Shown here piece by piece: positions 15,541 through 24,735 of a stretch of DNA of 64,000 nucleotides. The position numbers and the translations under genes were made by a program. The DNA comes from Pseudomonas rhizoryzae. GTDB taxonomy: Bacteria > Pseudomonadota > Gammaproteobacteria > Pseudomonadales > Pseudomonadaceae. The notes under the pieces are model-generated. The model made no database searches and had not been told where the DNA came from. It saw only the letters and a list, made by a program, of their open reading frames with translations. Within the stretch, counting starts at the first letter, position 1. Every line of letters begins with the position of its first letter. The stretch lies in the NCBI RefSeq assembly GCF_005250615.1, contig NZ_SULM01000005.1:1-64000 (forward strand), written 5' to 3'.

Positions 15541-16578
15541 ATGCACTATCGATCCCTGGGCCGAACCGAGCTGAAGGTGAGCGCCATTTCCCTGGGCACC
15601 ATGACCTGGGGCGAGCAGAACACCGAGGCAGAAGCCTTCGAGCAGATTCGAGTCGCCAAGGCGGCCGGCGTCAATCTGCTGGATACCGCCGAGATGTATC
15701 CGGTGCCGCCGCGCGCCGAGACCTACACCCGTACCGAGACCATCATCGGCAACTACTTCCGCCAGCACGGGGACCGGGCCGACTGGGTGCTGGCGAGCAA
15801 GGCGGCTGGCCCCGGCCGCGACATGGACTACATCCGCAACGGCGGCCTGGCCTTCACCAAAGCCAATCTCACCGCGGCGCTGGATGCCAGCCTGCAGCGC
15901 CTGAACACCGATTATCTGGATCTCTATCAACTGCACTGGCCGGATCGGCGCACCAACTACTTCGGCCAGTTGGGCTACGTACACAACGATACCGACTTCA
16001 CGCCCCTCGAAGAGACCCTGGAAGCCCTGGATGGCCTGGTGAAGGCCGGCAAGGTCCGCCATGTGGGGCTGTCCAATGAAACGCCCTGGGGTGTGCAGCG
16101 CTTCCTGCACCTGAGCGAGACCCGTGGCTGGCCGCGGGTGGTGTCGATCCAGAATCCCTATAACCTGCTCAACCGCAGCTTCGAAGTGGGCCTGGCCGAG
16201 CAGGCCATACGCGAGCAGGTGGGGCTACTGGCCTATTCGCCGCTGGCCTTCGGGGTGCTCGCGGGTAAGTACCTGAACGGCGCTCGTCCGGCAGGGGCAC
16301 GCCTGACCCTGTTCGAACGCTTCCAGCGCTACAGCAATCCGCAAACGCAGCGCGCCGCCCAGGCCTATGTCGAGCTGGCCCGCGAGCGCGGGCTGGACCC
16401 GGCGCAGATGGCCCTGGCCTTCGTCACCAGCCGACCCTTCGTGACCAGCAATATCATCGGTGCCACCTCGCTCGCCCAGTTGGAAAGCAATCTGGCGAGC
16501 AGTGAACTGGAGCTGGATGCCGAGACGCTCGCGGCCATCGAGAAGATCCACGTCGATCAGCCCAACCCCGCGCCCTGA
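15541..16578 (+). CDS. tas: NADP(H)-dependent aldo-keto reductase Tas
   Basis: This 345-aa aldo-keto reductase has the Tas/YghZ-like layout and is predicted to reduce carbonyls with NADPH. The catalytic tetrad is recognisable: Asp and Tyr in LLDTAEMY, Lys in VLASKAAG and His in YQLHWPD. The cofactor-binding end includes IIGATSLAQLESNL. The start MHYRSLGRTELKVS has AGAGG upstream. It diverges from fdhA and converges with the LysR gene, whose stop is one base beyond its own. Confidence 0.9.
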   Translation: MHYRSLGRTELKVSAISLGTMTWGEQNTEAEAFEQIRVAKAAGVNLLDTAEMYPVPPRAETYTRTETIIGNYFRQHGDRADWVLASKAAGPGRDMDYIRNGGLAFTKANLTAALDASLQRLNTDYLDLYQLHWPDRRTNYFGQLGYVHNDTDFTPLEETLEALDGLVKAGKVRHVGLSNETPWGVQRFLHLSETRGWPRVVSIQNPYNLLNRSFEVGLAEQAIREQVGLLAYSPLAFGVLAGKYLNGARPAGARLTLFERFQRYSNPQTQRAAQAYVELARERGLDPAQMALAFVTSRPFVTSNIIGATSLAQLESNLASSELELDAETLAAIEKIHVDQPNPAP

Positions 16579-16579
16579 G

Positions 16580-17452
16580 TCAGGCGTTGTCGGGACGGTC
16601 GCCCAATCCGGCAGCCAGCGCCTGGTACAGCACCTGTACCGGGCGGATCGCCCGGCAGCCGGGGCGCATCAGCAGCCAGAGTTCCATCGGTGGCAGATCT
16701 TGCGGGGTGGCCAGCAGGACCCAGTCGGGATCGATGAGGTAGTCCGGGAGCAGGGCGACACCCAGCCCGGCGCGTACCAGGCGGGCCACGCCGAGCAGGG
16801 TGTCGCACTTCACCCAGGCCTCGCTGCCCGGATATTCCCGGCGCCGCCAGAGCACGCTGGGATGGTCGGGCAGCAGGTCATCGGGCGCCAGCCAGCGCCA
16901 GTCGCTGGCCTGGGTGCCGGCACGTTCGAGATAGGTCGCCGTGGCGCACAGACGGTACTGGACCTGCCGCAGGCGCCGGCCGACCAGGTGGCTGGGCGGA
17001 CTGGCCGTCAGGCGCAGGGCCAGGTCCGCTTCGTGCCGGCTCAGGTTGACGAAGGCGTTGTCGGTGGTGAGCTCCAGGCGAATCTGCGGATAGCGCGCCA
17101 GGAAGGCATCCAGGAGCGGCACCAGCAGACGTTCGAGCACCGCATCGGTGGTACTCAGGCGCACGCTGCCACTGGGCGGTGCCTCTTCGGCCAGCAACTC
17201 GGCCCTGGCGGCCAGCAAGGCGTCTTCGGCGGCCTGCGCCGCCTGAATCAGCGGCAGCACCGGGGGCAGCGGTCGGCAGCCGTGGCGCCCACGCTCGAAC
17301 AGCGCCAGGCCCAGGCGCGCCTCGAGCCGTCCGAGGGCGCGGTGTACCGAAGAAACATCCTGCGCCAGCAACTGGGCCGCCCGGGCAAGGGTCGCCCCGC
17401 GACTCAGCGCCAGTACCAGCGTCAGGTCGCTGTGTTCCAGTTGATAGTGCAT
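16580..17452 (-). CDS. LysR-family transcriptional regulator
   Basis: This 290-aa regulator has an N-terminal winged helix-turn-helix (about 3-62, LARAAQLLAQDVSSVHRALGRLEARLG) and a periplasmic-binding-like effector domain (about 90-290). The start MHYQLEHSDLT at 17452 fits the family; a start eight codons upstream is also open. It diverges from the glutamine-amidotransferase-like gene, and the 96-bp interval holds TATG-N5-CATA (17481-17493), a weak LysR-type dyad. The target and ligand are unknown; control of the divergent pair is inferred from position. Confidence 0.85.
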   Translation of the reverse strand: MHYQLEHSDLTLVLALSRGATLARAAQLLAQDVSSVHRALGRLEARLGLALFERGRHGCRPLPPVLPLIQAAQAAEDALLAARAELLAEEAPPSGSVRLSTTDAVLERLLVPLLDAFLARYPQIRLELTTDNAFVNLSRHEADLALRLTASPPSHLVGRRLRQVQYRLCATATYLERAGTQASDWRWLAPDDLLPDHPSVLWRRREYPGSEAWVKCDTLLGVARLVRAGLGVALLPDYLIDPDWVLLATPQDLPPMELWLLMRPGCRAIRPVQVLYQALAAGLGDRPDNA

Positions 17453-17548
17453 CCGTGCCTGGCCTCCTGACCGCAACGCCTATGTAGGGCATACCGCCTG
17501 CCACCTTACTGTGCCTCGCGTCCTTCCACTACCCGCGAGGTAACACCC

Positions 17549-18256
17549 ATGGCGACGCCCCTTATCCTCATGCTGTTGGGCGACCACGATCCTTCCATCG
17601 TGGCGCACCGGGCGATTCCCCAAGCCCTGGCGCTGACGGCCCAGGCGCTTGAGCTGACCGTCGAGTTCCGCTGGCTCGACTCCACGTCCGCCGAGCACGG
17701 GCTGCCCCGCTGCGATGGCCTCTGGTGCATACCCGGTAGCCCGTATCTCAGTCGCCGTGGCGTGCTCGGTGCCATTCGCACGGCGCGGGAACGCCAGGTG
17801 CCCTTTCTCGGGACCTGCGGTGGTTTGCAATATGCCTTGCTGGAGCATGCCACCTCGCTACCGGGCTGCAGCGATCTGGTCCATGGCGAGGAAGAGCCCG
17901 AGGCGCAGCGTCTCTTGCTGGCGCCCCTGAGCTGCGCGCTGGTCGAGGTCGAAAAAGAAGTACGCCTCGTACCCGGCACCCGACTGGCCCAGGTAGAAGG
18001 GCGCGAGCGCGGTCGTGCCGGCTTTCACTGCCGTTTCGGCCTGAATCCCGAGTACCTGGCGACCCTGCTCGCCGCCGGTTGGCAGGTGCTGGCCTGGGAT
18101 GACGAGGGACTGCCGCTGGCCTTGGAGCTGACCACCAACCCCTGTCATTTCGGCACCCTCTACCAACCGGAGCGCGAAGCCCTGACCGGGCAGGTGCCGG
18201 GCGCGGTACGTTCCTGGCTCGCCAGCGTCGCCCGTCAACGAGGGCAGGGCGCATGA
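17549..18256 (+). CDS. CTP-synthase-like class I glutamine amidotransferase domain protein
   Basis: This 235-aa protein resembles the stand-alone family related to the C-terminal glutaminase domain of CTP synthase. The nucleophile elbow is FLGTCGGLQYALLE with C90. At the place of the usual His-Pro-Glu of class I amidotransferases the sequence is YQPE (205-208), so Gln replaces the catalytic His. Either the triad is altered or the family uses another residue; nearby H200 in PCHFGTLY is a candidate. The downstream gene overlaps by 4 nt. The substrate is unknown. Confidence 0.7.
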   Translation: MATPLILMLLGDHDPSIVAHRAIPQALALTAQALELTVEFRWLDSTSAEHGLPRCDGLWCIPGSPYLSRRGVLGAIRTARERQVPFLGTCGGLQYALLEHATSLPGCSDLVHGEEEPEAQRLLLAPLSCALVEVEKEVRLVPGTRLAQVEGRERGRAGFHCRFGLNPEYLATLLAAGWQVLAWDDEGLPLALELTTNPCHFGTLYQPEREALTGQVPGAVRSWLASVARQRGQGA

Positions 18257-18603
18257 AGACGTTCGATCTGCCGCCGTCTTACGTGGTGGTCGCCTTCACC
18301 TCGCAACGGGCCGACGACGATCCGGAATACGCCAGCATGGCGCAGCGCATGCTGACGCTGGCCGCCGAACAGCCGGGTTTCCTCGGCGTCGAGTCGGTCC
18401 GGGACGCGCAAGGCCTAGGGATCACCCTATCCTATTGGACCGACCGCCAGGCGGCCGCCGACTGGGGGAGGCAGCCCGAGCACCGGGAGGCACAACGCCT
18501 GGGACGGGAACGCTGGTATCTCTGGTACCGCACGCGGGTGTGGGACGTGGTGGCGGGGCGGGACACCGTCACTCCATACGAACCGCTCCCAACGCGGGGG
18601 TAA
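18253..18603 (+). CDS. Antibiotic biosynthesis monooxygenase (ABM) domain protein
   Basis: This 116-aa ferredoxin-like ABM-fold protein resembles E. coli YqjZ-type proteins. The central pattern is QPGFLGVESVRDAQGLGITLSYWTD followed by the REAQRLGRERWYLWYR helix. Such proteins are dimeric and often of unknown substrate. It is joined to the amidotransferase-like gene by an ATGA overlap, so the two are probably co-translated. Its last 35 bp overlap the convergent membrane-protein gene. Confidence 0.8.
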   Translation: MKTFDLPPSYVVVAFTSQRADDDPEYASMAQRMLTLAAEQPGFLGVESVRDAQGLGITLSYWTDRQAAADWGRQPEHREAQRLGRERWYLWYRTRVWDVVAGRDTVTPYEPLPTRG

Positions 18604-18943
18604 CGCGAATCCAGCCGACCGCGTTCTGTTCGCCGGTCAGCATGACCTTCTTCCAGGGGCGAAAGGGCGTGCTTTCCAGGATCAGGATGCGGTCGCCGGG
18701 CTTGAGCATGGCAATCAGCTGGCGGTTGGCGATCACGCTACGCTCGGGCATGTAGGGATTCTGCATCAGCGGGATCTGCCCCCCACGGATCTCCCAGGTC
18801 TCGCCTCGCGAGGCATTGGTGAAGGTGGGCAGCTGGGTCAGCAGCACGGCGAGGGCCAGGAATGCCGTCAGCAGCAGGACGAAGCGACGCGTCACCGTCC
18901 GGACGGCAGCGATATCGGGAGACAGCTTGCCAAGGGTGGACAT
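18569..18943 (-). CDS. Small single-pass membrane protein, unknown function
   Basis: This 124-aa protein has a short cytoplasmic N-terminus, one strongly hydrophobic segment (about 21-38, FVLLLTAFLALAVLL) and a likely periplasmic C-terminal domain of about 85 residues without recognised motif. The start MSTLGKLSPD at 18943 is chosen because the upstream 21 codons run into a pair of dyads that look regulatory. Its 3' end overlaps the convergent ABM gene, which lowers confidence slightly. Confidence 0.6.
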   Translation of the reverse strand: MSTLGKLSPDIAAVRTVTRRFVLLLTAFLALAVLLTQLPTFTNASRGETWEIRGGQIPLMQNPYMPERSVIANRQLIAMLKPGDRILILESTPFRPWKKVMLTGEQNAVGWIRVTPALGAVRME

Positions 18944-18960
18944 GGGCGGGCTCTGGAGTA

Positions 18961-19031
18961 CATGACGGTGGCTCAATGCTAGCGTCATGCGGCCGTTTGA
19001 CATCATTCATCTGGGTGAAAGGTCAAACGGC
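18961..19031. promoter_or_regulatory. Two consecutive dyads upstream of the small membrane protein gene
   Basis: CATGACG/CGTCATG (18961-18967 / 18983-18989) is followed by a perfect 10-bp dyad GCCGTTTGAC/GTCAAACGGC (18992-19001 / 19022-19031) with a 20-nt spacer. There is no T tract, so operators are more likely than a terminator. Confidence 0.4.
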
Positions 19032-19091
19032 TACTCATTTGCCATGTGCAGACTGTGAACGGCCGCAAAGGGTCTTACTAGAGCGGCTCGC

Positions 19092-19586
19092 TCAGGGCGT
19101 CAATTGGCGGGTGACTTCCACCGCCTTTTCGAAGGACGGATAGCCGCTCTTGGCCACCGCCAACTCCGCATAGGCGCTCTTGTAGGTCTGGGCCTGGATG
19201 GGGTCGGCCTCCGGTAACAGGAAGGGCTCGGAGTAGATGCGATAGAGCAGGGCGAAGGCCAACGGATAGCGTTTTTCCGCGGACTGGTTGAGCAGTTCCA
19301 GCACGTCATCGGTCTGCGGGCCCTGCTTGATGGCGATCACGGCCCGGTAGAACTCCACTTCGCCGTCCAGGCTGCTGCCGCCATTGCGCATCAGCAGGGC
19401 ATCCGCGAGCCGGAGTTGCTCTTCGCTGCTTCCCAGGATCAGCAACTTGGCCTGGAGCAGGTCGTTCTGGCGCAGGAGGCTGATCTGGTCCTCACTCAGC
19501 GGGGGTGTCTCGTTCGCCTCTTGATGACCGCCCAGGGAGCAGCCAACAAGAGAAATACATAGCAACGGGAGCATCCATTTCTTCAT
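19092..19586 (-). CDS. Putative lipoprotein with helical-repeat character
   Basis: This 164-aa protein starts MKKWMLPLLCISLVGCSLGG, a type II signal peptide with lipobox LVGC (lipidated Cys16). The mature part is helical and Leu/Ala-rich with a TPR/Sel1-like appearance (LLNQSAEKRYPLAFALLYRIYSEP). No family is firmly recognised. The start at 19586 is selected because it gives the lipobox. It diverges from galU. It may be anchored in the outer or inner membrane; position +2 is Ser, which favours the outer membrane by the usual rule. Confidence 0.75.
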   Translation of the reverse strand: MKKWMLPLLCISLVGCSLGGHQEANETPPLSEDQISLLRQNDLLQAKLLILGSSEEQLRLADALLMRNGGSSLDGEVEFYRAVIAIKQGPQTDDVLELLNQSAEKRYPLAFALLYRIYSEPFLLPEADPIQAQTYKSAYAELAVAKSGYPSFEKAVEVTRQLTP

Positions 19587-19813
19587 ATCGAGATCTATCC
19601 GCGGAGTCGTGACGCTGGTTCCAAACTTTGGACGATAGCAGTTCTTTGATGTTTTGCGCAGAACCGAGCGGGATTCCTGGAGTCGTATCCGCACGTCCAG
19701 CGAGCGCCCAGGTCTGGCTATTTCCAGCGCCGCGCGCTTCGGGCATTGTATGCGACAAGCGGCTGGATAGACCGCCGTTCGTTTTGCCTTCACGTACAGA
19801 TCAAAGGACTCCC

Positions 19814-20644
19814 ATGATCACCAAATGTCTGTTTCCGGCAGCCGGCTATGGCACTCGTTTTCTCCCCGCGACCAAGGCCATGCCCAAGGAAATGCTGCCC
19901 ATCGTGAACAAGCCTCTGGTGCAGTATGCCGTGGAGGAAGCCCTGGAAGCGGGTCTGCACCAGATCGGTATCGTGACCGGTCGTGGCAAGCGTTCGCTGG
20001 AAGACCATTTCGACATCAGCTACGAGCTGGAAAGCCAAATCAAGAACACCGACAAGGAAAAGTACCTGGTCGGCATCCGTAACCTGATCGACAACTGCAC
20101 CTTCTCCTACACCCGTCAGGTGGAGATGAAGGGCCTGGGTCACGCCATCCTGACCGGCCGCCCGCTGATCGGTGACGAGCCCTTCGCCGTGGTGCTGGCG
20201 GACGACCTCTGCCTGAACCTGGAAGGCGACAGCGTCCTCAAGCAGATGGTCAAGCTGTACAACCAGTTCCGTTGCTCCATCGTGGCCATCCAGGAAGTCC
20301 CGGCCAACGAGACCAACAAGTATGGCGTGATCGCCGGTGAGATGATCCGTGACGACATCTACCGCGTGAACAAGATGGTCGAGAAGCCCAAGCCGGAAGA
20401 TGCCCCTTCCAACCTGGCGATCATCGGCCGCTACATCCTGACCCCGGACATCTTCGACCTGATCGAACAAACCGAGCCGGGCAAGGGTGGCGAGATCCAG
20501 ATCACCGACGCCCTGATGAAGCAGGCCCAGGACGGTTGCGTACTGGCCTACAAATTCAAGGGCCAGCGTTTCGATTGCGGTAGCGCGGAAGGCTTCGTCG
20601 AAGCCACCAACTTCTGCTTCGAGAATCTGTACAAGGCGATGTAA
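19814..20644 (+). CDS. galU: UTP-glucose-1-phosphate uridylyltransferase
   Basis: GalU (276 aa) makes UDP-glucose for lipopolysaccharide core, exopolysaccharide and possibly trehalose/glucan metabolism. The nucleotide-binding N-terminus [20 protein letters not shown] and the later [20 protein letters not shown] are diagnostic. The start [11 protein letters not shown] at 19814 has AAAGGACT upstream; a longer frame from 19628 lacks homology. A good terminator follows. A canonical glgC for ADP-glucose is not seen in the window. Confidence 0.97.
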   Translation: MITKCLFPAAGYGTRFLPATKAMPKEMLPIVNKPLVQYAVEEALEAGLHQIGIVTGRGKRSLEDHFDISYELESQIKNTDKEKYLVGIRNLIDNCTFSYTRQVEMKGLGHAILTGRPLIGDEPFAVVLADDLCLNLEGDSVLKQMVKLYNQFRCSIVAIQEVPANETNKYGVIAGEMIRDDIYRVNKMVEKPKPEDAPSNLAIIGRYILTPDIFDLIEQTEPGKGGEIQITDALMKQAQDGCVLAYKFKGQRFDCGSAEGFVEATNFCFENLYKAM

Positions 20645-20663
20645 GCCCGTCGTGCAGTCGAAC

Positions 20664-20687
20664 AGGCCACCTGCGGGTGGCCTTTTC
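20664..20687 (+). terminator. galU terminator
   Basis: AGGCCACC (20664-20671) pairs with GGTGGCCT (20676-20683), followed by TTTT, about 20 nt after the galU stop. Confidence 0.85.
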
Positions 20688-20771
20688 GTTTTCGGCGATT
20701 GGCCCCCCAGCGGCCTTTGCCCTGGGCGGCTTGCGTTATGCTGGTGCCAGCAGCAACCAAGAGAGTGTTCC

Positions 20772-22145
20772 ATGACGACCTATGATTTCGACCTCTTCGT
20801 GATCGGTGCCGGTTCGGGCGGGGTGCGCGCCGCACGCTTCGCCGCCGACTTCGGCGCCCGGGTAGCGGTGGCGGAAAGCCGCTACCTTGGCGGCACCTGT
20901 GTGAACGTGGGCTGCATGCCCAAGAAATACTTCATCTACGGTGCGTCCTTTCGCGATGAATTCCGCCAGGCGCGCGGCTATGGCTGGGACGCCGAGGTAC
21001 CGGCGTTCGACTGGAACACCCTGGTCGCCAGCAAGGACCATGAGATCCGCCGCCTGAATGGCATCTATCGCGCCCTGCTGGTCAACAGCGGGGTGACCCT
21101 GCTGGAAGCCCATGCCCGCATCCTCGATCCCCACACCGTCGAGGTGGAAGGCCAGCGCTATCGTTGCGCGCGCATCCTGATCGCCACCGGGGGCTGGCCG
21201 GACGTACCGGATTTCCCGGGGCGCGAGCATGCCATCACCTCGAACGAGGCCTTCTACCTGCCACAACTGCCCAAGCGCGTCATCGTGGTGGGCGGTGGCT
21301 ACATCGCCGTGGAGTTCGCCTCGATCTTCCAGGGCCTCGGCGCCAAGACCACCTTGCTGTATCGCCGCGAGCTGTTCCTGCGCGGCTTCGATCGCGGCGT
21401 CCGCGAGCACCTGCGCGATGAGATGCAGAAGCGCGGTCACGACCTGCAGTTCAACGCCGACGTATCCCGTATCGACAAGGCCGCCGATGGCAGCCTGCAG
21501 GTGACGCTCAAGGACGGCCGTACCCTGGAGGCCGATTGCGTCTTCTATGCCACGGGGCGCCGGCCGATGCTGGATGACCTGGGCCTGGAAAACACCGCCG
21601 TCAGCCTGGACGAACGGGGCTTCGTGGCGGTAAACGACACCTTCCAGACCACGGAACCCTCCATCTACGCCATCGGCGATGTCATCGGGCGCGTGCAACT
21701 GACCCCGGTGGCCCTGGCCGAGGGCATGACCCTGGCGCGCCATCTGTTCAATCCGGAAAGCTACCGGCCGCTGAACTACGATCTGATCGCCAGCGCCGTG
21801 TTCAGCCTGCCTAACCTCGCGAGCATCGGTCTGAGTGAAGAGGCGGCGCGTGAGCGTGGCCATCGCCTGAAGATCTTCCAGAGCAGTTTCCGGCCGACCA
21901 AGCTGAGCCTGACCGATGTCCAGGAACGCACCCTGATGAAGCTAGTGGTGGATGCCGACAGCGACCAGGTGCTGGGTTGCCACATGGTCGGGCCGGATGC
22001 CGGCGAGCAGATCCAGTGTCTGGCCATCGCCTTGAAGGCAGGGGCGACCAAGGCCTGCTTCGACGACACCCTGGGCATCCATCCCACCGCCGCGGAAGAG
22101 TGGGTGACGATGCGCAAGCCGGTCCACGAAGACCCGGCGCGCTGA
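20772..22145 (+). CDS. gor: Glutathione reductase
   Basis: Gor (457 aa) reduces oxidised glutathione with NADPH. It has the FAD motif [11 protein letters not shown] (about 12-22), the redox-active disulfide in [13 protein letters not shown], the NADPH motif [12 protein letters not shown] with the following Arg pair region, FAD motif 2 [17 protein letters not shown], and the C-terminal dimer active-site His in [13 protein letters not shown]. The start at 20772 follows GAGAG; 40 open upstream codons overlap the galU terminator and are not used. The stop is 24 nt from that of the convergent SBF-like transporter gene. Confidence 0.96.
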   Translation: MTTYDFDLFVIGAGSGGVRAARFAADFGARVAVAESRYLGGTCVNVGCMPKKYFIYGASFRDEFRQARGYGWDAEVPAFDWNTLVASKDHEIRRLNGIYRALLVNSGVTLLEAHARILDPHTVEVEGQRYRCARILIATGGWPDVPDFPGREHAITSNEAFYLPQLPKRVIVVGGGYIAVEFASIFQGLGAKTTLLYRRELFLRGFDRGVREHLRDEMQKRGHDLQFNADVSRIDKAADGSLQVTLKDGRTLEADCVFYATGRRPMLDDLGLENTAVSLDERGFVAVNDTFQTTEPSIYAIGDVIGRVQLTPVALAEGMTLARHLFNPESYRPLNYDLIASAVFSLPNLASIGLSEEAARERGHRLKIFQSSFRPTKLSLTDVQERTLMKLVVDADSDQVLGCHMVGPDAGEQIQCLAIALKAGATKACFDDTLGIHPTAAEEWVTMRKPVHEDPAR

Positions 22146-22169
22146 TCGCGCGCCTGGCCTCCGCGCGGA

Positions 22170-23180
22170 TCACTTGGTGGCAGGGACCGCCACCGGCGGG
22201 GCGACTTCCACCACCTGGCGCCGGGCATAGCGCTGGGCCAGCACCGCACAGACCATCAGCTGGAGCTGGTGGAACAGCATGATGGGCAGCAGCACCGGGC
22301 CCATGGCGCTGTTGCCGAAGAGGACCTTGGCCATGGGCACGCCCGTGGCCAGGCTCTTCTTGGAGCCGCAGAACACCACGGTGATTTCATCTTCCTTGCT
22401 CATGCCCAGCAGGCGGGCGCTATAGCGGGTGGCCAGCAGCACCAGGGTGAGCAGGGTAGCGCAGATGCATACCAGTCCGACCAGCGACAGCACCGGCGTC
22501 TGCCGCCACAGCCCTTCGATCACTGCCGCGCTGAAGGCGGTGTAGACCACCATCAGGATGGAACCCTGGTCGACGAACTTGAGCGAACCCTTGTGGCGAT
22601 CCACCCATTTGCCGATCAGTGGGCGCAGCAACTGGCCGGCGATGAAGGGCAGCAGCAGTTGGACACAGATCTTGGTGATGGCATCCAGGGTGCTCTGGCC
22701 GTCCGAGCCGCCGTGGGCATCCAGCAGCAGCCGTACCAGCAGCGGGGTGAGGAAGATACCGATCAGGCTGGACAAGGAGGCGCTGCACACCGCCGCCGAG
22801 ACGTTGCCGCGGGCCATGGAGACGAAGGCGATGGATGACTGCACGGTGGCTGGCAAGGCGCACATGAACAGGACGCCGAGATAGAGCTCGGGCGTGACCA
22901 GCGGCGCCAGCAGCGGCTGCAGGGCCCAGCCGAGCAGCGGAAAGGCGATGAAGGTGAAGCTGAACACCAGCAGATGCAGGCGCCAATGGGTGATGCCGGC
23001 GACCAGCGCCTGGCGCGACAGCTTGGCGCCGTGCAGGAAGAACAGCAGGCCGATGGCGATGTTGGTCACCACGTTGGCGATCTGGGCGGCGAGGCCCCGA
23101 CAGGGCAGGACGCTGGCGAGGATCACCGTGGCGACCAGCAGCAGGGTGAAGTTGTCAGGCATCAGGCGGGGACGAGCCAT
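22170..23180 (-). CDS. SBF-like bile acid:sodium symporter family transporter
   Basis: This 336-aa protein has about ten hydrophobic segments and fits the SBF-like branch (E. coli YfeH type) of the bile acid:sodium symporter superfamily. Family-like features include TNIAIGLLFFLHGAKLS near the N-terminus, LPATVQSSIAFVSMARGN in the middle and VVFCGSKKSLATGVPMAKVLF near the end. The substrate is unknown. It diverges from the AraC-type regulator, which is its likely regulator by position. Confidence 0.87.
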   Translation of the reverse strand: MARPRLMPDNFTLLLVATVILASVLPCRGLAAQIANVVTNIAIGLLFFLHGAKLSRQALVAGITHWRLHLLVFSFTFIAFPLLGWALQPLLAPLVTPELYLGVLFMCALPATVQSSIAFVSMARGNVSAAVCSASLSSLIGIFLTPLLVRLLLDAHGGSDGQSTLDAITKICVQLLLPFIAGQLLRPLIGKWVDRHKGSLKFVDQGSILMVVYTAFSAAVIEGLWRQTPVLSLVGLVCICATLLTLVLLATRYSARLLGMSKEDEITVVFCGSKKSLATGVPMAKVLFGNSAMGPVLLPIMLFHQLQLMVCAVLAQRYARRQVVEVAPPVAVPATK

Positions 23181-23257
23181 GGTCTCTCTCGGGTTGTGTA
23201 CGAATAGCCTGCAAGGCTATCGTCTGCTGACCAATCCGGCTAACGCGAAAAGCCCCA

Positions 23258-24052
23258 ATGATATCGCCAAACGGACAGGGCGCCGTGGAGCGCCTGGTTC
23301 CCGATCTCGCGACCCTGCCGCGCCGCCTCTATGCGCGGGTCGAATCCCTCGAGCAACCGGCCTGGACCCCCTGGCATCGCCATCCCTGGGGGCAACTGTC
23401 CTATGCCATCAAGGGGGTGCTGACGGTGACGACGGCCGAGGGCAGCTATGTGGCACCGCCGCAGCGGGCGGTGTGGATCGCCGCCGACGTGGAACATCAG
23501 GTGCGCTCCTCGCCCCGGGCCGAGATGCGCAGCCTCTATGTCAGCGCCGAGGCAGCACCCTACGTGGGCAGTCAGTGCCGGGTGATCACGGTGAATGCCC
23601 TGATCCGGGAGTTGATCAAGACCTTCAGCGGCTTCGAACGGGAGTATGACGAGACGGGCGCGCACGGCCGCCTGGTGTCGGTGATGCTCGATCAACTCCA
23701 GGCGGCGCCCGAGGTGGGGCTGTCGTTGCCAGCGCCTCAGGATGGCCGGCTACGCCAACTGTGCGAGGCCCTGGCGGCCAATCCCTCGGATGACCGCACC
23801 CTGGCGCAGTGGTCACAGGTGGTGGGCGCCTCGGAAAAGACGCTGAGTCGTGCCTTCCTGCGCGATACCCAGCTGACCTTCAGAACCTGGCGCCAGCGGC
23901 TGCGGCTGATCAGCGCCCTGGAGCGTCTGGAAGAGGGCGCCGCGGTCACCGAAGTGGCCTTGGACTGCGGCTACAACTCGCCCTCGGCCTTCATCGCTGC
24001 CTTTCGCCGGCAATTCGGAGCGACGCCCGGGGCTTTCGCCCTGGGGGGCTAG
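23258..24052 (+). CDS. AraC-family transcriptional regulator with cupin sensor
   Basis: This 264-aa regulator has an N-terminal cupin-like sensor (about 25-110; HRHPWGQLSYAIKGVLTV, PPQRAVWIAADVEH) and a C-terminal AraC double helix-turn-helix (about 165-262; ASEKTLSRAFLRDTQLTF and ALDCGYNSPSAFIAAFRRQFG). This domain order resembles the YdeO/NimR-type regulators that control neighbouring exporters. It diverges from the SBF-like transporter gene with a 77-bp gap, so control of that gene is a reasonable inference. Confidence 0.9.
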   Translation: MISPNGQGAVERLVPDLATLPRRLYARVESLEQPAWTPWHRHPWGQLSYAIKGVLTVTTAEGSYVAPPQRAVWIAADVEHQVRSSPRAEMRSLYVSAEAAPYVGSQCRVITVNALIRELIKTFSGFEREYDETGAHGRLVSVMLDQLQAAPEVGLSLPAPQDGRLRQLCEALAANPSDDRTLAQWSQVVGASEKTLSRAFLRDTQLTFRTWRQRLRLISALERLEEGAAVTEVALDCGYNSPSAFIAAFRRQFGATPGAFALGG

Positions 24053-24078
24053 TGTGGTGTTTGCGTGGTTACAGCACT

Positions 24079-24735
24079 CTAGGCGGTGGCCCCAAGTAGA
24101 CTCAGATAGTCACCGAAGCCGCCACGGGCACGGCAATCGAGCCGCGAGCTGGTACGTACCCGGACACTGTTACTCCAGGCGATGTCTGCACCATCGGCCT
24201 TGAGCGCGGCCACCAGGCTGACATCCTCGTTGGCCGCCATGGCGGGAAAGCCGCCCACGCGCAGATAGGCGGAGGTGGCGATACCGAAGTTGGCGCCGTG
24301 GATGTGCTGATGGCCTTCGCGGTCGTGATAGGCCGCTTCATAGCGCGCTCTCAGGCTGGCGGAATGCGGCGCCCAGTCGTCCACTTCCACCACCCCGCAG
24401 ACGGCTTCGGCACCGTAGGCGAGTTGCGCGGCGAACCAGTCCGGCGCCACTTCGGAGTCGGCATCGGTACAGGCCAGCCAGCGGGCGCCACGTTGGATCA
24501 GATGGGCAGCGCCAAACGCCCGGGTCATGCCGACGTTGCAGGCCCAGATTTCCAACATGGTGACGGGCAATTGGCGAACGATGCCGGCGGTGCCATCGGT
24601 GCAGCTGTCGAGCACGATGACGATCTCGACCTCTTCACCCAGCAGCGCGGGATGCCTGGCCGCGCGCAGGACCGACAGCAGACAGCGTTCGACATGTTGC
24701 TCTTCGTTATGGGCAGGTATCACGGCACCTATCAT
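24079..24735 (-). CDS. Family 2 glycosyltransferase of the ACAD/PIG-L cassette
   Basis: This 218-aa GT-A-fold enzyme starts MIGAVIPAHNEEQHVERCLLSVL. It has the nucleotide-sugar motif VLDSCTDGT and the metal-binding CTDADSEV (DxD). The acceptor side includes the GANFGIATSAYLRVGGFPAM pattern. It lacks membrane segments, so it is probably cytosolic. The start overlaps the methyltransferase stop by 4 nt; it is the last gene of the four-gene cassette. Donor and acceptor are unknown. An upstream in-frame extension is the shadow of the methyltransferase gene. Confidence 0.88.
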   Translation of the reverse strand: MIGAVIPAHNEEQHVERCLLSVLRAARHPALLGEEVEIVIVLDSCTDGTAGIVRQLPVTMLEIWACNVGMTRAFGAAHLIQRGARWLACTDADSEVAPDWFAAQLAYGAEAVCGVVEVDDWAPHSASLRARYEAAYHDREGHQHIHGANFGIATSAYLRVGGFPAMAANEDVSLVAALKADGADIAWSNSVRVRTSSRLDCRARGGFGDYLSLLGATA

